NCBI GenBank assembly: GCA_937873495.1
Contig: CALMXZ010000012.1
Location: 124,001-188,000, forward strand
Direction: 5' to 3'
Origin: an uncultured Trueperaceae bacterium
Lineage (GTDB): Bacteria; Deinococcota; Deinococci; Deinococcales; Trueperaceae
DNA length: 64,000 nt
This document shows positions 8,503 through 18,001 of the stretch, piece after piece (position 1 is the first letter of the stretch; every line of letters starts with the position of its first letter). A program made the translations under genes and the position numbers. The notes below the pieces were generated by a model. The model ran no database searches and was not told the origin of the DNA. It saw only the letters and a program-made list of their open reading frames with translations.

Positions 8503-9279
8503 ATGACGTACCAGCATCTGACGCTCACTGAGCGAGACGGCGCCCTGCGCGTCGCGCTCGACCGCCCGCAAGTTCTCAACGCGCTCGACCTCGCGCTGCT
8601 CACGGAGCTTGCCGACGCCCTCACGGGCCCGGCCGCAGAGCCGCGCGTGCGCGCCGTGCTCATCACGGGTACGGGACGGGCCTTCTGCGCCGGGGCAGAC
8701 CTGGGCTCCACGTCGGTCGACGCCGATATCGGCACGGTCCTCGAGGAGTACTACCACCCGGTGATCAGGGCCATCGCCGCGCTGGAGAAGCCCGTGGTGG
8801 CGGGGGTCAACGGGGTCGCCGCCGGTGCCGGGCTGAGCCTCGCCGCCGCGTGCGACGTGCGGATCGCGGCCCCAACGGCGACGTTCGCCTTGGGCTTCAC
8901 GGGGATCGGCCTGGCGCTCGATGCCGGCTCCAGCTACTTCCTCTCGCGCCTCATCGGCCCTGGCAGGACCCTCGAGCTTGCCTTCGGCAACCGCCGCATC
9001 GATGCCGCCGAGGCGCTGCGCATCGGGCTGGTCGAGCGCGTCCTCGACGCCGAGGACTTCGCGGAGGAGGTCATGGGGGTCGCCCGTGCGCTCGCCGGCG
9101 GACCGACCCTCGCCTACGCCCTCGTCAAGGCCGAGGTGCGCGCCGCGCTCGACAACACGCTGAGCGAGCAGCTCGCCTTCGAAGCGGGCGCGCAGGCGCG
9201 CGCGGGCGCGTCGGACGATGCCCGCGAAGGGATCAGAGCTTTCATCGAGAAGCGCGCGCCGCGCTACGGAGGTCGTTGA
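8503..9279 (+). CDS. Enoyl-CoA hydratase/isomerase family protein (PaaG-like)
   Basis: A 258-residue crotonase-fold enzyme. The CoA and oxyanion-hole segments are visible: FCAGADLG near residue 65 and GVNGVAAGAGLSLA near 105. The DAGSSYFLSRLIG stretch resembles the Asp-containing loop of 2-(1,2-epoxy-1,2-dihydrophenyl)acetyl-CoA isomerase (PaaG), so isomerisation or hydration of an acyl-CoA in beta-oxidation or phenylacetate-type degradation is likely. The ATG at 8503 has GGAGG at 8485-8489; an earlier in-frame GTG at 8464 would add 13 non-conserved residues. Its TGA is directly followed by the ATG of the amidohydrolase gene, so the two are probably co-translated. No other phenylacetate genes are nearby. 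Confidence 0.85.
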   Translation: MTYQHLTLTERDGALRVALDRPQVLNALDLALLTELADALTGPAAEPRVRAVLITGTGRAFCAGADLGSTSVDADIGTVLEEYYHPVIRAIAALEKPVVAGVNGVAAGAGLSLAAACDVRIAAPTATFALGFTGIGLALDAGSSYFLSRLIGPGRTLELAFGNRRIDAAEALRIGLVERVLDAEDFAEEVMGVARALAGGPTLAYALVKAEVRAALDNTLSEQLAFEAGAQARAGASDDAREGIRAFIEKRAPRYGGR

Positions 9280-10854
9280 ATGCCCGTTGCCGACACCATC
9301 CTCTACGGCTCGGTCCTGACCATGGACCGGCAACGCCCGCGGGCGTCCGGCCTCGCGCTGGCCGGCGGCAAGGTCATCGCCGTTGGCGAGGCGAGCGACC
9401 TCCACGAGGTGGCCGGCCCTGACACCGAGGTGATCGACTTCGGTTCGGCCTGCCTGATGCCGGCCTTCCACGACGCGCACGTCCACCTGACGCGCCACGG
9501 CATCGAGCTCGACTACCTCGACGTCTCGTCCGTCACGAGCCTGGCGGCCGGTTGCGAACTCATCCGCGAGCGCGCGGCCGCGAGCCCGCCGGACGGCTGG
9601 GTCATCGCGACCGGCTTCGCGCTGCAGCGCTGGAACCTCGCGACCGTCGGCAGGGAAGAGTCGGGCGCCCTCGAGGCCGCTGCGCTCGGCCGCAAGGTCC
9701 TGATGCATAGCCAGGACCACCACTCGGCCTGGGCGAGCCGCGCGGCGCTCGCCGCCGCCGGCCTGACGCGCGCTACCGACCTCGGCCCTGGGGCCCGCAT
9801 CGTCCTCGACGAGGCCGGCGAGCCGACCGGGCTGCTCCTCGAGGAGGCGGTCGACCCCGTCTCGGACGCCGCCTCCCGGCCCACGCGTCATGACCTCCGC
9901 GCCGCGCTCGCCAGGGCGGGGAAGCATCTGGCGTCCCTCGGCATCGCGACCGTGCACCACATGGCCGCCGAAGGCCCCGACCTGTGGCGCGAGCTCGCGC
10001 TGACGGCCAGCGACGACGCGTACGAGCTGCGCGTCTGGGCGTGCATCCCGCACCAGCAGATCGAGGCGGCCGCCGCCATCGGCCTCGCCACCAACCAGGG
10101 CGGTGCCAACTTCCGGGTCGGCGGGGCCAAGTTCTTCGCCGACGGCGCGCTCGGCAGCCGCACGGCCTGGATGCTCGAGCCGTACGCCGGAACGAGCGAG
10201 GTCGGCATGGTGATGGACGGCCCCGACGTGATGCAGCGGCGCATGCCGCTCGCGCTCGCCGCCGGCCTCGTGCCCGTCGTGCACGCCATCGGCGACGCCG
10301 CGACCCGCGCGACGTTGGACGCCTTCGAGGCCACCGCCGAGCAGTGGCGCGCCCTCGGGTTGCGGCCGCGGCTCGAGCATGCGCAGCACATGCACCCCGA
10401 TGACGTCAGGCGGGCCGGGCGCCTCGGCGTCGTCGCCTCCGTGCAGCCCATCCACCTGACCTTCGACCTGCCGTCCATCGCGGCGTTGCTGCCGGATAGG
10501 TCGACGCGAGCCTACGCGCTGCGCTCGCTCGCGGCGGCCGGCGCGCCGCTCGCCTTCGGTTCGGACACGCCGGTGGCCAGCCCCGACGTCTTCGTCGGCC
10601 TGCGCGCAGCCTGCCGCAGGGCGGCCGCCTCCGGTGAGCGCCTGAACATGGCGGAGGCGCTGTCGCCCGACGCCGCCCTCGCCGCCTACACGACGGGCGC
10701 GGCTTACGCCATCCAGGCGGAGCACCGCTCCGGGATGCTCAGGCCCGGCTTCGATGCCGACATCGTCGCGCTCTCGCACGACCCGCTCGTGTCGCTCGAC
10801 GGCCTCGAAGTGCTCGCCACCATCAAGGGCGGCGCCTTCACGTACACGGCCTAG
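9280..10854 (+). CDS. YtcJ-like amidohydrolase
   Basis: A 524-residue metal-dependent hydrolase of the amidohydrolase superfamily (YtcJ/amidohydrolase-3 type). The metal-binding HDAHVHL is near residues 66-72, a second conserved block DGALGSRTAWM near 287, and the C-terminal beta-sandwich includes FGSDTPV near 427 and a GFDADIVAL end motif typical of these enzymes. Members hydrolyse N-acyl or cyclic amides; the true substrate cannot be read from the sequence. The ATG follows the crotonase stop with no spacer. No export signal. Confidence 0.87.
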   Translation: MPVADTILYGSVLTMDRQRPRASGLALAGGKVIAVGEASDLHEVAGPDTEVIDFGSACLMPAFHDAHVHLTRHGIELDYLDVSSVTSLAAGCELIRERAAASPPDGWVIATGFALQRWNLATVGREESGALEAAALGRKVLMHSQDHHSAWASRAALAAAGLTRATDLGPGARIVLDEAGEPTGLLLEEAVDPVSDAASRPTRHDLRAALARAGKHLASLGIATVHHMAAEGPDLWRELALTASDDAYELRVWACIPHQQIEAAAAIGLATNQGGANFRVGGAKFFADGALGSRTAWMLEPYAGTSEVGMVMDGPDVMQRRMPLALAAGLVPVVHAIGDAATRATLDAFEATAEQWRALGLRPRLEHAQHMHPDDVRRAGRLGVVASVQPIHLTFDLPSIAALLPDRSTRAYALRSLAAAGAPLAFGSDTPVASPDVFVGLRAACRRAAASGERLNMAEALSPDAALAAYTTGAAYAIQAEHRSGMLRPGFDADIVALSHDPLVSLDGLEVLATIKGGAFTYTA

Positions 10855-10935
10855 GCGCGCGAGTCCGGCGCGCGGCGATGCTTCCACGTGAGCGCGTCGC
10901 GCGCCAGTGGGACCGCCGGGTGGGCGACCAGGTGC

Positions 10936-11664
10936 TCAGCCGACGCTGAGCGGCAGCTCGTGCACCAGCCCGCGGGGCGGCCGGTCAATGAGGAAGAGGA
11001 CGGCGTCCGCCAGCGCGTCCGGCGCGATCCAGCCGGTCGGGTCGGCGTCCGGCATGGCGCGCCGGTTGCCCGGCGTGTCGAACGCCCCCTTCGGCACTAG
11101 CAGCGCCACGTTGACGCCGCGCTTCGCCACCTGCGCGGCCAGGGAGCGGAAGTAGGCGGCTAGGGCCCCCTTGGCGGCCGCGTAGGCTACCGAGCCCGGC
11201 GCCGGCGAGGCGCCGGCCGCGGCCCCGACGGCGACGAGCGCTCCGCGTCCGGCCATGAGCATGCCGGGCAGCAGCGCCGCGCAGGCGTTGACCGCGCTGC
11301 GCAGGTTGCCGTCCAACGCGCGCTCAAGGACGGCCGCCGCGGCCACGCCGCCGTCGGCCGCACCGGGCCCCGGCTCGAACCTGCCCGCCAGGTGGACGAG
11401 CGCCTCCGGCGCGCCGTGCGCGCCTTCCAAGCGCGCCACGCACTCCGTGACCGCCGTCGGCTCCGCCAGGTCGACCCCGACCACGGTGACCGCCCCGCCC
11501 AGCCCAGCGAACCGCTCCACGGCCCGTTCCTCGCTCCCCGGCCGGACCGCGGCGGCCACCTGCCAACCCGCGGCCACCAGCCGCGGCACGACGGTCGCGG
11601 CGAGGTCACCGCCCGCGCCGGTCACCAGGGCCGTGCGCCGCTTGCCTGACATCGCACCTGACAT
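10936..11664 (-). CDS. Short-chain dehydrogenase/reductase with atypical glycine motif
   Basis: A 242-residue SDR-fold protein. The active-site YAAAK (YxxxK) is present with a conserved upstream Ser-rich strand, but the cofactor loop reads TGAGGDLA instead of the classical TGxxxGIG, so the last glycine is lost and cofactor binding may differ. ATG 11664 lies 5 nt downstream of a TAGACT -10 box, suggesting a leaderless mRNA; a second ATG four codons in (MSGAMSG) is an alternative. The gene is divergent from proA and converges on the amidohydrolase gene. Substrate unknown. Confidence 0.8.
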   Translation of the reverse strand: MSGAMSGKRRTALVTGAGGDLAATVVPRLVAAGWQVAAAVRPGSEERAVERFAGLGGAVTVVGVDLAEPTAVTECVARLEGAHGAPEALVHLAGRFEPGPGAADGGVAAAAVLERALDGNLRSAVNACAALLPGMLMAGRGALVAVGAAAGASPAPGSVAYAAAKGALAAYFRSLAAQVAKRGVNVALLVPKGAFDTPGNRRAMPDADPTGWIAPDALADAVLFLIDRPPRGLVHELPLSVG

Positions 11665-11669
11665 GCCGG

Positions 11670-11675
11670 AGTCTA
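11670..11675 (-). promoter_or_regulatory. -10 hexamer TAGACT, leaderless type
   Basis: TAGACT ends 5 nt before the SDR ATG at 11664. It lies 31 bp from the oppositely oriented proA -10 box, so the two genes share a compact divergent promoter. Confidence 0.55.
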
Positions 11676-11706
11676 CGGCCCACGGGGAGGGGGCGGGCGC
11701 GTTGGC

Positions 11707-11712
11707 TATACT
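11707..11712 (+). promoter_or_regulatory. -10 hexamer TATACT, leaderless type
   Basis: TATACT ends 5 nt before the proA ATG at 11718. No Shine-Dalgarno sequence is present. Confidence 0.6.
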
Positions 11713-11717
11713 CGCCC

Positions 11718-12998
11718 ATGCCCGCGACTCGCTCAGCGCCGGTACCCGCTCGCCGACCGGCGGGCTATCTCGACGCCATCCTGACCAAGGCCAGGGCCGC
11801 TTCGCGCGCCCTGCTCACCGCCGATCGCCCCGGCGCCCTCGCGCTCATCGCGGAGGGCCTCCTGTCGGACGCGCCTGCGATCCTCGCGGCCAACGCCGCG
11901 GACGTGGCGGCCGAGCAGGCGCGCGGTACTAGCGCCGCGCTCGTCGATCGCCTCCGGCTGTCGCCCGAGCGCCTCGCCGCCATCTCGCGAGCCGTCCTGC
12001 AGGTCGCCGACCTGCCCGACCCTCTCGGCACGGCGCCAACGGCGTGGGAGCTGCCCAACGGGCTGCGCGTGCGGCGCGTGAGCGTGCCGTTCGGTGTCAT
12101 CGGCATGGTCTACGAGTCGCGGCCCAACGTCACGGTCGACGCCGCCGCCCTGGCCCTGAAGGCCGGGAGCGCCGCCGTGCTGCGCGGCTCCTCCAACGCG
12201 CTCGCCAGCAACCGGGCGTTGGTGGCTTGCATGCGCGCCGCCCTCGGCCGGGCCGGGCTGCCGGAGGACGCCGTGCAGCTGATCGACTCGGCCGACCGCG
12301 AGCTGGTCACGGAGCTCCTGCGCGCCAGGGGCAAGGTCGACCTCGTCATCCCCCGCGGTGGTGCCGGCCTGATCAGGCACGTCGTCGACACCGCCAGCGT
12401 GCCGGTCATCGAGACGGGCGTCGGCAACTGCCACCTCTACGTCGACGTCGCCGCGGACCTCGCCATGGCCGGGCGCCTCGTCATGAACGCCAAGGTGCAG
12501 CGGCCGGGCGTGTGCAACGCCATCGAGACGCTGTTGGTGCACGAGCGTGTCGCCACCGACTTCTTGTCGCGCAGCGCCGCCGACCTCCGGGCGGCCGGGG
12601 TCAGGCTCTACGGTTGCCCAAGGGCTCGAGCCGTCGTACCCGGCATGGAGGTGGCCGGCGACACCGAGTGGGGGAAGGAGTTCCTCGACCTCGAGCTCGC
12701 CGTGCGCGTGGTGACCGACCTGGACGAGGCGCTGGAGCACATCGCCGCCTTCGGTACGCAGCACACGGAGGCGATCGTCACGCGCGACGCGGCCGCCGCC
12801 GAGCGCTTCAGGCGCGAGGTGGACGCGGCCGTCGTGATGGTGAACGCCTCCACGCGCTTCACGGACGGCTTCGAGTTCGGCTTCGGCGCCGAGATCGGCA
12901 TCAGCACGCAGAAGCTGCACGCGCGCGGGCCCCTCGGGCTCGAGCAGATCGTCACGTACAAGTACCTGGTTGACGGCGACGGCCAGGTGCGCGGTTGA
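11718..12998 (+). CDS. proA: Glutamate-5-semialdehyde dehydrogenase (gamma-glutamyl phosphate reductase)
   Basis: A 426-residue aldehyde-dehydrogenase-fold enzyme that reduces gamma-glutamyl phosphate with NADPH to glutamate-5-semialdehyde, the second step of proline synthesis. The ProA blocks are clear: YESRPNVTVDAAALALKAGS (about 133-152), VIPRGGAGLI, the IETGVGNCH stretch, and KVQRPGVCNAIET with the catalytic Cys at 266. The length is typical. proB, normally beside proA, is absent here. The ATG follows a TATACT box by 5 nt, so the mRNA is probably leaderless and the first codon is fixed by the transcript start. Confidence 0.96.
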   Translation: MPATRSAPVPARRPAGYLDAILTKARAASRALLTADRPGALALIAEGLLSDAPAILAANAADVAAEQARGTSAALVDRLRLSPERLAAISRAVLQVADLPDPLGTAPTAWELPNGLRVRRVSVPFGVIGMVYESRPNVTVDAAALALKAGSAAVLRGSSNALASNRALVACMRAALGRAGLPEDAVQLIDSADRELVTELLRARGKVDLVIPRGGAGLIRHVVDTASVPVIETGVGNCHLYVDVAADLAMAGRLVMNAKVQRPGVCNAIETLLVHERVATDFLSRSAADLRAAGVRLYGCPRARAVVPGMEVAGDTEWGKEFLDLELAVRVVTDLDEALEHIAAFGTQHTEAIVTRDAAAAERFRREVDAAVVMVNASTRFTDGFEFGFGAEIGISTQKLHARGPLGLEQIVTYKYLVDGDGQVRG

Positions 12999-13080
12999 CG
13001 GCAGCCCCACGGCTCGGTCCCGCACGGTGAACGGCCCGGTTGGACTAGGCAGAAATCCCGTCCAGGACGATGCATAACGT

Positions 13081-13110
13081 TTGACCAACACGCCGTTGTG
13101 CGGGTAGAAT
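13081..13110 (+). promoter_or_regulatory. gyrB promoter TTGACC-N18-TAGAAT
   Basis: This lies in the 318-bp gap between proA and gyrB. TTGACC (13081-13086) and TAGAAT (13105-13110) are near-consensus sigma-70-type boxes with 18 bp spacing. They imply a leader of about 200 nt before the TTG start. I see no riboswitch or conserved fold in the leader; the rest of the gap has no credible gene. Confidence 0.75.
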
Positions 13111-13316
13111 GAGCTCGTTAGCGGGCTACCGCCTGCTGCGCAGCTCGCCGCGTTCGTCTTCACCCTCGTCGCACGTTCACCACGCCCGCGGTCGTCTGTC
13201 GCCCCCTTAGCCGCGCGGGTTCCGGCGCGTTCCCGCGGGTCGGCGGACCCCCTGGTCCGACGGGTTCCCCGGGGGCCACAGCGAGCGTGCGGTAGGTAGG
13301 CGCCCTGGAGGTCTAG

Positions 13317-15293
13317 TTGAACGGTCACGAGAACGGTAACGGCAGCGATTACACTGCCGACAGCATCAAGGTCCTACGCGGTCTCGAGGGCGTGCGCAAG
13401 CGCCCGGCCATGTACGTGCAGGGCGGCACTGGGGTGGACGGCTACCACCAACTCCTCACCGAGATCATCGACAACGCCATCGACGAGTTCCTGGCCGGTT
13501 ACGCCGACACGGTCGAGGTCACGTTGAACGCGGACGGCTCGGCCACGGTAACGGACAACGGTCGCGGCCTCCCCGTCGACATGATGAAGCGCGAGGGGCG
13601 CCCGGCCATCGAGGTCATCTTCACGGAGCTCCACGCCGGCGGCAAGTTCGACGCGGGCGCCTACAAGGTGTCCGGCGGCCTGCACGGGGTCGGCAGCTCG
13701 GTCGTCAACGCCCTCTCCAACTGGTTCGTCGCGGAAGTGCGGCGCGACGGCAAGCTCTACCGCATCGGCTTCGAGAACGGCGCGGTGTCTGAACCGCTGC
13801 ACGTCATCGGTACCGCGCCGGCGGGGGTCTCCGGCAGCACCGTCACGTTCCATCCCGACCACGGCGTCTTCAAGGAGATCGAGGGGTTCGACTACAGCCG
13901 CGTCCGCCGCCGCCTGCGCGAGCTCTCCTACCTGACGGGCGGAGTGCGCATCGTGCTGACGGACAACCGCGGTGCCGCCCCGCGCACGGAGACGTTCCAC
14001 GAGGTCGGCGGGGTGGCCGCCTACGCCACCTTCCTCGCGCGCGAGGGCACGGCCCTCTACGAGAAGGCCATCGCCATCAAGGGCACCGCGACCGTTCCGA
14101 CGGACGGCGGAGCCCACGACGTCGAGGTCGATGTAGGCCTCATCCATACCGCCGGTTACGGCCAGACCGTTCTCACCTACGCGAACATGATCACCAACCG
14201 CGACGGCGGCACGCACCTGACGGGCTTCAAGAGCGCGTACACGCGCGCGCTGAACAACTACGCCAAGGCCAAGAACATCCTGAAGAAGGGGGAGGCGGCG
14301 CCCACCGGCGACGACTTCCTCGAGGGCATCGCCTGCGTGATCTCCGTCAAGCTGCCCGATCCGCAGTTCGAATCGCAGGCCAAGGTCAAGCTCCTCAACG
14401 CCGAGGCGCAGACGGCCGTCAACAGCGTCGTCTACGAGAAGCTCACCGAGGCCCTCGAGGAGAACCCGAAGGTCGGCAGGGCCATCATCGACAAGGCGGC
14501 CCAGGCTGCCAGGGCCCGCGAGGCCGCGCGTAAGGCGCGCGACCTGGTGCGCCGCGCCAACCCCCTCGAGAACGACGACCTACCTGGCAAGCTGGCCGAC
14601 TGCCAGTCGCAGGACCCGTCCGTCAGCGAGGTCTACATCGTCGAGGGCGACTCGGCCGGCGGCACGGCCAAGCAGGGCAGGGAGCGCCGCTTCCAGGCCA
14701 TCCTCCCCCTACGCGGCAAGATCCTCAACGTCGAGAAGGCCAACCTCGGCAAGATCCTGAAGAACGCCGAGATCCGCGCCATGATCGCGGCCATCGGCGC
14801 CGGCATCGAGGGCACGGGCGACGACGCCCACTTCAGCATCGAGGACGTCCGCTACCACCGGATCATCATCATGACGGACGCCGATGTCGACGGCTCCCAC
14901 ATCCGCACGCTCCTCCTCACGTTCTTCTACCGCTACATGCGCCCCATCATCGACGCGGGCTACCTGTACATCGCGCAGCCGCCCCTCTACGGCCTGCGCA
15001 TCGGGCGGCAGAAGGAGATGCAGTACGTCTACGACGAGGCCGCCCTCGCCCAGGTCCAGCGCCAGAACCGCGACAAGAAGCTCGAGGTCCAGCGCTTCAA
15101 GGGCCTCGGCGAGATGAACGCCGAGCAGCTCTGGGAGACGACCATGAACCCGGAGACGCGCATCCTCAAGCGCGTCACCATCGACGACGTCCTCGAGGCG
15201 AGCGAGACCTTCGAGGTCCTGATGGGCACCGAGGTGCCGCCGCGGCGCGAGTTCATCGAGACGAACGCCCACCTCGCGCACCTGGACGTCTGA
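13317..15293 (+). CDS. gyrB: DNA gyrase subunit B
   Basis: A 658-residue type IIA topoisomerase ATPase subunit that, with GyrA, introduces negative supercoils. GHKL ATPase motifs are visible: [11 protein letters not shown] near residue 48, DNGRGLPVD near 79 and [15 protein letters not shown] near 118. The toprim part has [12 protein letters not shown] near 438 and [11 protein letters not shown] near 520, and the C-terminal GyrA-binding segment ends with PPRREFIE. The length indicates no large insertion in the toprim domain. The start is TTG at 13317, directly after a TAG, with GGAGG ending 5 nt upstream. ParE is an alternative name for this fold; GyrB is preferred by size and the [12 protein letters not shown] segment. 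Confidence 0.93.
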   Translation: MNGHENGNGSDYTADSIKVLRGLEGVRKRPAMYVQGGTGVDGYHQLLTEIIDNAIDEFLAGYADTVEVTLNADGSATVTDNGRGLPVDMMKREGRPAIEVIFTELHAGGKFDAGAYKVSGGLHGVGSSVVNALSNWFVAEVRRDGKLYRIGFENGAVSEPLHVIGTAPAGVSGSTVTFHPDHGVFKEIEGFDYSRVRRRLRELSYLTGGVRIVLTDNRGAAPRTETFHEVGGVAAYATFLAREGTALYEKAIAIKGTATVPTDGGAHDVEVDVGLIHTAGYGQTVLTYANMITNRDGGTHLTGFKSAYTRALNNYAKAKNILKKGEAAPTGDDFLEGIACVISVKLPDPQFESQAKVKLLNAEAQTAVNSVVYEKLTEALEENPKVGRAIIDKAAQAARAREAARKARDLVRRANPLENDDLPGKLADCQSQDPSVSEVYIVEGDSAGGTAKQGRERRFQAILPLRGKILNVEKANLGKILKNAEIRAMIAAIGAGIEGTGDDAHFSIEDVRYHRIIIMTDADVDGSHIRTLLLTFFYRYMRPIIDAGYLYIAQPPLYGLRIGRQKEMQYVYDEAALAQVQRQNRDKKLEVQRFKGLGEMNAEQLWETTMNPETRILKRVTIDDVLEASETFEVLMGTEVPPRREFIETNAHLAHLDV

Positions 15294-15327
15294 ACGCCGG
15301 CCGCGGAGCCGAACGTTAGAAAGGGGA

Positions 15328-15356
15328 GGGCCCGCGCTGTTCTATTGCGCGGGCCC
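15328..15356. terminator. Bidirectional hairpin terminator between gyrB and the act operon
   Basis: GGGCCCGCGC (15328-15337) and GCGCGGGCCC (15347-15356) form a perfect 10-bp stem with a 9-nt loop. Downstream of gyrB there is no T-run; on the minus strand it is followed by TCCCCTTTCT. It separates two convergent transcription units. Confidence 0.75.
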
Positions 15357-15388
15357 TTCGATGAGAGCGAAGCTGCTATGCGGCTGGC

Positions 15389-16183
15389 TCAGTCCAGGCC
15401 GGCCGCCACGCGGTTGGCGTGGACCTCCGTCGCCATGAGCATCATGCCGCGCACGGCCTCGACGTCGGCGGCCGTGTACGGCTCGAAGTCGGCCGGCAGC
15501 TGCGCCTCGTTGCCCCAGGCGGTCATGACGTAGTTGAGGATGGCGGCGATGTCGGCGTCCTGCAAGTGCAGGTGCGACGGCATGACGCCGTTGTAGGTCG
15601 TGTTGTGGACGTTGATGCTCCCCTGAACGCCGAAGGCGACGGCCTCCACCGGGTAGTCGCGGTCGGCGGCGTACAGCTCCGGCGCATGCCCGGCGAGGGG
15701 CGGGAAGGCCATGGGGATCCCCATACCCGTCGCCTGGTGGCAGGCCGAGCACGTGCTGACGTACAGGGGCTCGCCGTCCGGTAGGGCCTGAGCGCTCGTC
15801 TGCACTTCCGTGGCGCCCGGCGCCGGTGCGTCGGTCTGGGCGGCCGGGGTCGTGGCCTGGGCCGGGGGGGTCACCACCGCGGGCGCGGCCGAGTAGAAGC
15901 CGGGGTTCACGACGCCGCGCTGCGCGACGAGCTCCATGGCGCGGTTGATGTCGATCCGCGCCTTGCCGTCACCGAGGTCCTCGTAACCGGTGATGCTCGC
16001 GACGGCGGCCTGGAGCTCGGCCTGATGCGTGGAGCCGTCCAGGATCTGGTACCTGCCCTGCGGCCGTGAGGTAGCGAGGAAGAGCAGCGCGAGCAGAACG
16101 ACGCCCATGCCGGCCGAGCCTACGGCGACGGCGGTGCGGACCTGGTTCTCGCTGAACAGGTAGTCGCGGCTGTTGTCAGGCAT
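15389..16183 (-). CDS. Membrane-anchored monoheme cytochrome c of the act operon
   Basis: A 264-residue protein with a short cytoplasmic N-terminus, one membrane anchor (about 17-37), a Pro/Ala/Thr-rich linker (about 100-140) and a class I cytochrome c domain with CSACH near residue 147; a Met-containing stretch further on (NGVMPSH) could give the distal heme ligand. It is the last gene of the act operon and overlaps actF by 8 bp, with an AAGGTGG ribosome site. By position it could be the immediate electron acceptor from alternative complex III, or an accessory subunit passing electrons to a terminal oxidase encoded elsewhere. It is not one of the six standard Act subunits. A strong terminator follows. 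Confidence 0.82.
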   Translation of the reverse strand: MPDNSRDYLFSENQVRTAVAVGSAGMGVVLLALLFLATSRPQGRYQILDGSTHQAELQAAVASITGYEDLGDGKARIDINRAMELVAQRGVVNPGFYSAAPAVVTPPAQATTPAAQTDAPAPGATEVQTSAQALPDGEPLYVSTCSACHQATGMGIPMAFPPLAGHAPELYAADRDYPVEAVAFGVQGSINVHNTTYNGVMPSHLHLQDADIAAILNYVMTAWGNEAQLPADFEPYTAADVEAVRGMMLMATEVHANRVAAGLD

Positions 16184-17363
16184 GGTGTTCGACCACCTTC
16201 AGGAGCCGCGGGTCGTTCGCGGGCACCACGTTGCGAGCGGCGAGCGCGCGCGCGTAGACGGCCACCCAGATCCCGCCGAGACCCACCAGCAGGAGCACGT
16301 CGAGCACGGTCACCTGGAAACCCGACCGCCCGTACGCCGGGACGAGGAACCAGTAGTAGTTGAGGCACTGCACCACGAGCGCCCAGACGGCGACGATGGA
16401 CAGCGCCCGCCGCGTGCGCTTCACCCAGCGGGAGAAGAGGATCATGAACGGGGCGAAGAAGCCGAAGAAGAGGAGGAACGCGCTCATGCCGACCCAGTCG
16501 GGGCCTAGGCGGAGCGTGTACCACGTGGCCGTCTCGACGACGTTGTTCGACCACTGGATGATCAGCTGGGAGATCTGCGTGTACGCCCAGAACATCGTGA
16601 CGGCCATGAGGAGGTTGCCGAGGTCCTGGAGGCGCTTGGGGGTGAGGAGCTTGTCGATGGTGGGGTTGACGCGCGCCAGGTTGACCATCACGAGGATGAC
16701 GGCGGCGAGCGCCGAGATGACCTGGCTGGCCATGATGATGCCCGGGTAGATGCCCGAGAACCAGGTCGGTGTCACGGACATGGCCCAGTCGAACGCGGCG
16801 AACGTCATCGTGAGGATGTAGACGACCACCCACAGGCCGCTCAGGTTCTTCATGCGGTAGCCCGTGCGGGCAGACGTCCCGGCGTCGTCGTCCTGGCGCT
16901 TGCCGAGGCGGCGGTAGAGGTACGCGCCGAAGGTGAAGACCGCGAAGATGACCACGGCGCGAACGATGAAGAACACCGTGTTCAGGTAGGCCGTCTTGGC
17001 CGCCACCGTCGGTTCGGAGGCGACGTACGCCGCATCGGTCCAGGGGTAGAGGTCCTTCATGCCGAAGACGATCGGCAGGAAGAGCAGAGCGAAGAGCGGC
17101 ACGGCACCGGCGGCCGCTTCGAGCGGCCGACTGATCAGGGCGCCCCACGATCCGCCGGCCAGGTGGACGACGAACAGGAGCATGAGCGAGCCGAGCGAGA
17201 TGCCGAGCCAGAAGAGGTAGGTGAACAGGTAGGACTGGAAGAAGCCCTCGGCGTGGCCCGCGAAGCCGAGGATGACGGCGACGAGCAGCGCCACCGCCCC
17301 GACCACCAAGCCGCCGATCTGGGCCTTGCCCGTGTTGATGGGTGGGAGCTTGAGCGAGCTCAT
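16176..17363 (-). CDS. actF: Alternative complex III subunit ActF (NrfD-like)
   Basis: A 395-residue polytopic membrane protein with about ten hydrophobic segments, paralogous to ActC. In alternative complex III (quinol:cytochrome c/HiPIP oxidoreductase), ActC and ActF form the membrane core that handles quinol. The start MSSLKLPPIN at 17363 overlaps the actE stop by 4 bp (ATGA); longer open sequence upstream is a shadow of actE. The stop overlaps the cytochrome c gene. Conserved Trp/Tyr-rich loops such as DLYPWTD near residue 100 fit the family. Confidence 0.9.
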   Translation of the reverse strand: MSSLKLPPINTGKAQIGGLVVGAVALLVAVILGFAGHAEGFFQSYLFTYLFWLGISLGSLMLLFVVHLAGGSWGALISRPLEAAAGAVPLFALLFLPIVFGMKDLYPWTDAAYVASEPTVAAKTAYLNTVFFIVRAVVIFAVFTFGAYLYRRLGKRQDDDAGTSARTGYRMKNLSGLWVVVYILTMTFAAFDWAMSVTPTWFSGIYPGIIMASQVISALAAVILVMVNLARVNPTIDKLLTPKRLQDLGNLLMAVTMFWAYTQISQLIIQWSNNVVETATWYTLRLGPDWVGMSAFLLFFGFFAPFMILFSRWVKRTRRALSIVAVWALVVQCLNYYWFLVPAYGRSGFQVTVLDVLLLVGLGGIWVAVYARALAARNVVPANDPRLLKVVEHHA

Positions 17364-18001
17364 CGGTTGGCCTCCGGGGCGCTGGGCGCGAGCGTCGCGT
17401 CGGCCGGTACGTCGGCCAGGCTCGCGTTCTGGCTGAGCTGCAGCGCCTTGACGTACGCGGCGATGGCCCAGCGGTCCGCGACCGGGATGCGCGAGGCGTA
17501 GCTGTACATGCGGCCGAAGCCGTTCGTCATGGCGTTGAAGAAGTAGCCGACCGGGGCGTCGACGAGGCGCTGCGTCGTGGTGAAGTTTGCCGGCTGCGGG
17601 AAGCCCTTCAGGACCGTCGCCCCGAGGCCGTCGGCGTTGAAGTTGTGGCATGGCGAGCAGAAGATGTTGAACCGCTCCTGGCCGCGCTGCAGGAGGTCGG
17701 CGGTCAGCTCGACCGGCAGCTCGGCGAGGAAGCCCGTCGGCCCCATCCCCGTCAGGTAAGCGGGGTCGAGCGCGCCGAACTCGCGCGAGACCGTCCCCGT
17801 CGGGAGTGGGCGCATGGCGGAGCCGTCCGCGAAGAAGGGGGACGACTCGAAGGCCTTCGCCTTGGGCTGGTCGTACATGTTGCGCCCGCAACCCGTGAGG
17901 AGCAGCGTGCCGAGCAGGCAGGCGGCCAGCAGGCCGCGCCGCGCGCGCTCGGCCCGCGAGCGGGGCCGTGGTGCGGCCGGAGCTACGGCCTGCGCGGTCA
18001 C
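17360..18001 (-). CDS. actE: Alternative complex III subunit ActE, lipoprotein monoheme cytochrome c
   Basis: A 213-residue exported cytochrome. The N-terminus has an Arg-rich start, a hydrophobic stretch and the lipobox LLTGC, so the mature protein is lipid-anchored at the outer face of the membrane. Heme is bound at CSPCH (near residue 115). ActE carries electrons out of the complex to a soluble acceptor or oxidase. The start is a GTG at 18001 overlapping the actD stop (GTGA); residues upstream in the same frame are a shadow of actD. It overlaps actF by 4 bp. Confidence 0.9.
   Translation of the reverse strand: MTAQAVAPAAPRPRSRAERARRGLLAACLLGTLLLTGCGRNMYDQPKAKAFESSPFFADGSAMRPLPTGTVSREFGALDPAYLTGMGPTGFLAELPVELTADLLQRGQERFNIFCSPCHNFNADGLGATVLKGFPQPANFTTTQRLVDAPVGYFFNAMTNGFGRMYSYASRIPVADRWAIAAYVKALQLSQNASLADVPADATLAPSAPEANR

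Noticed and set aside
8419-10887. An 822-codon open frame antisense to the crotonase and amidohydrolase genes
   Set aside because: Both opposite-strand genes have strong family motifs; this frame has none.
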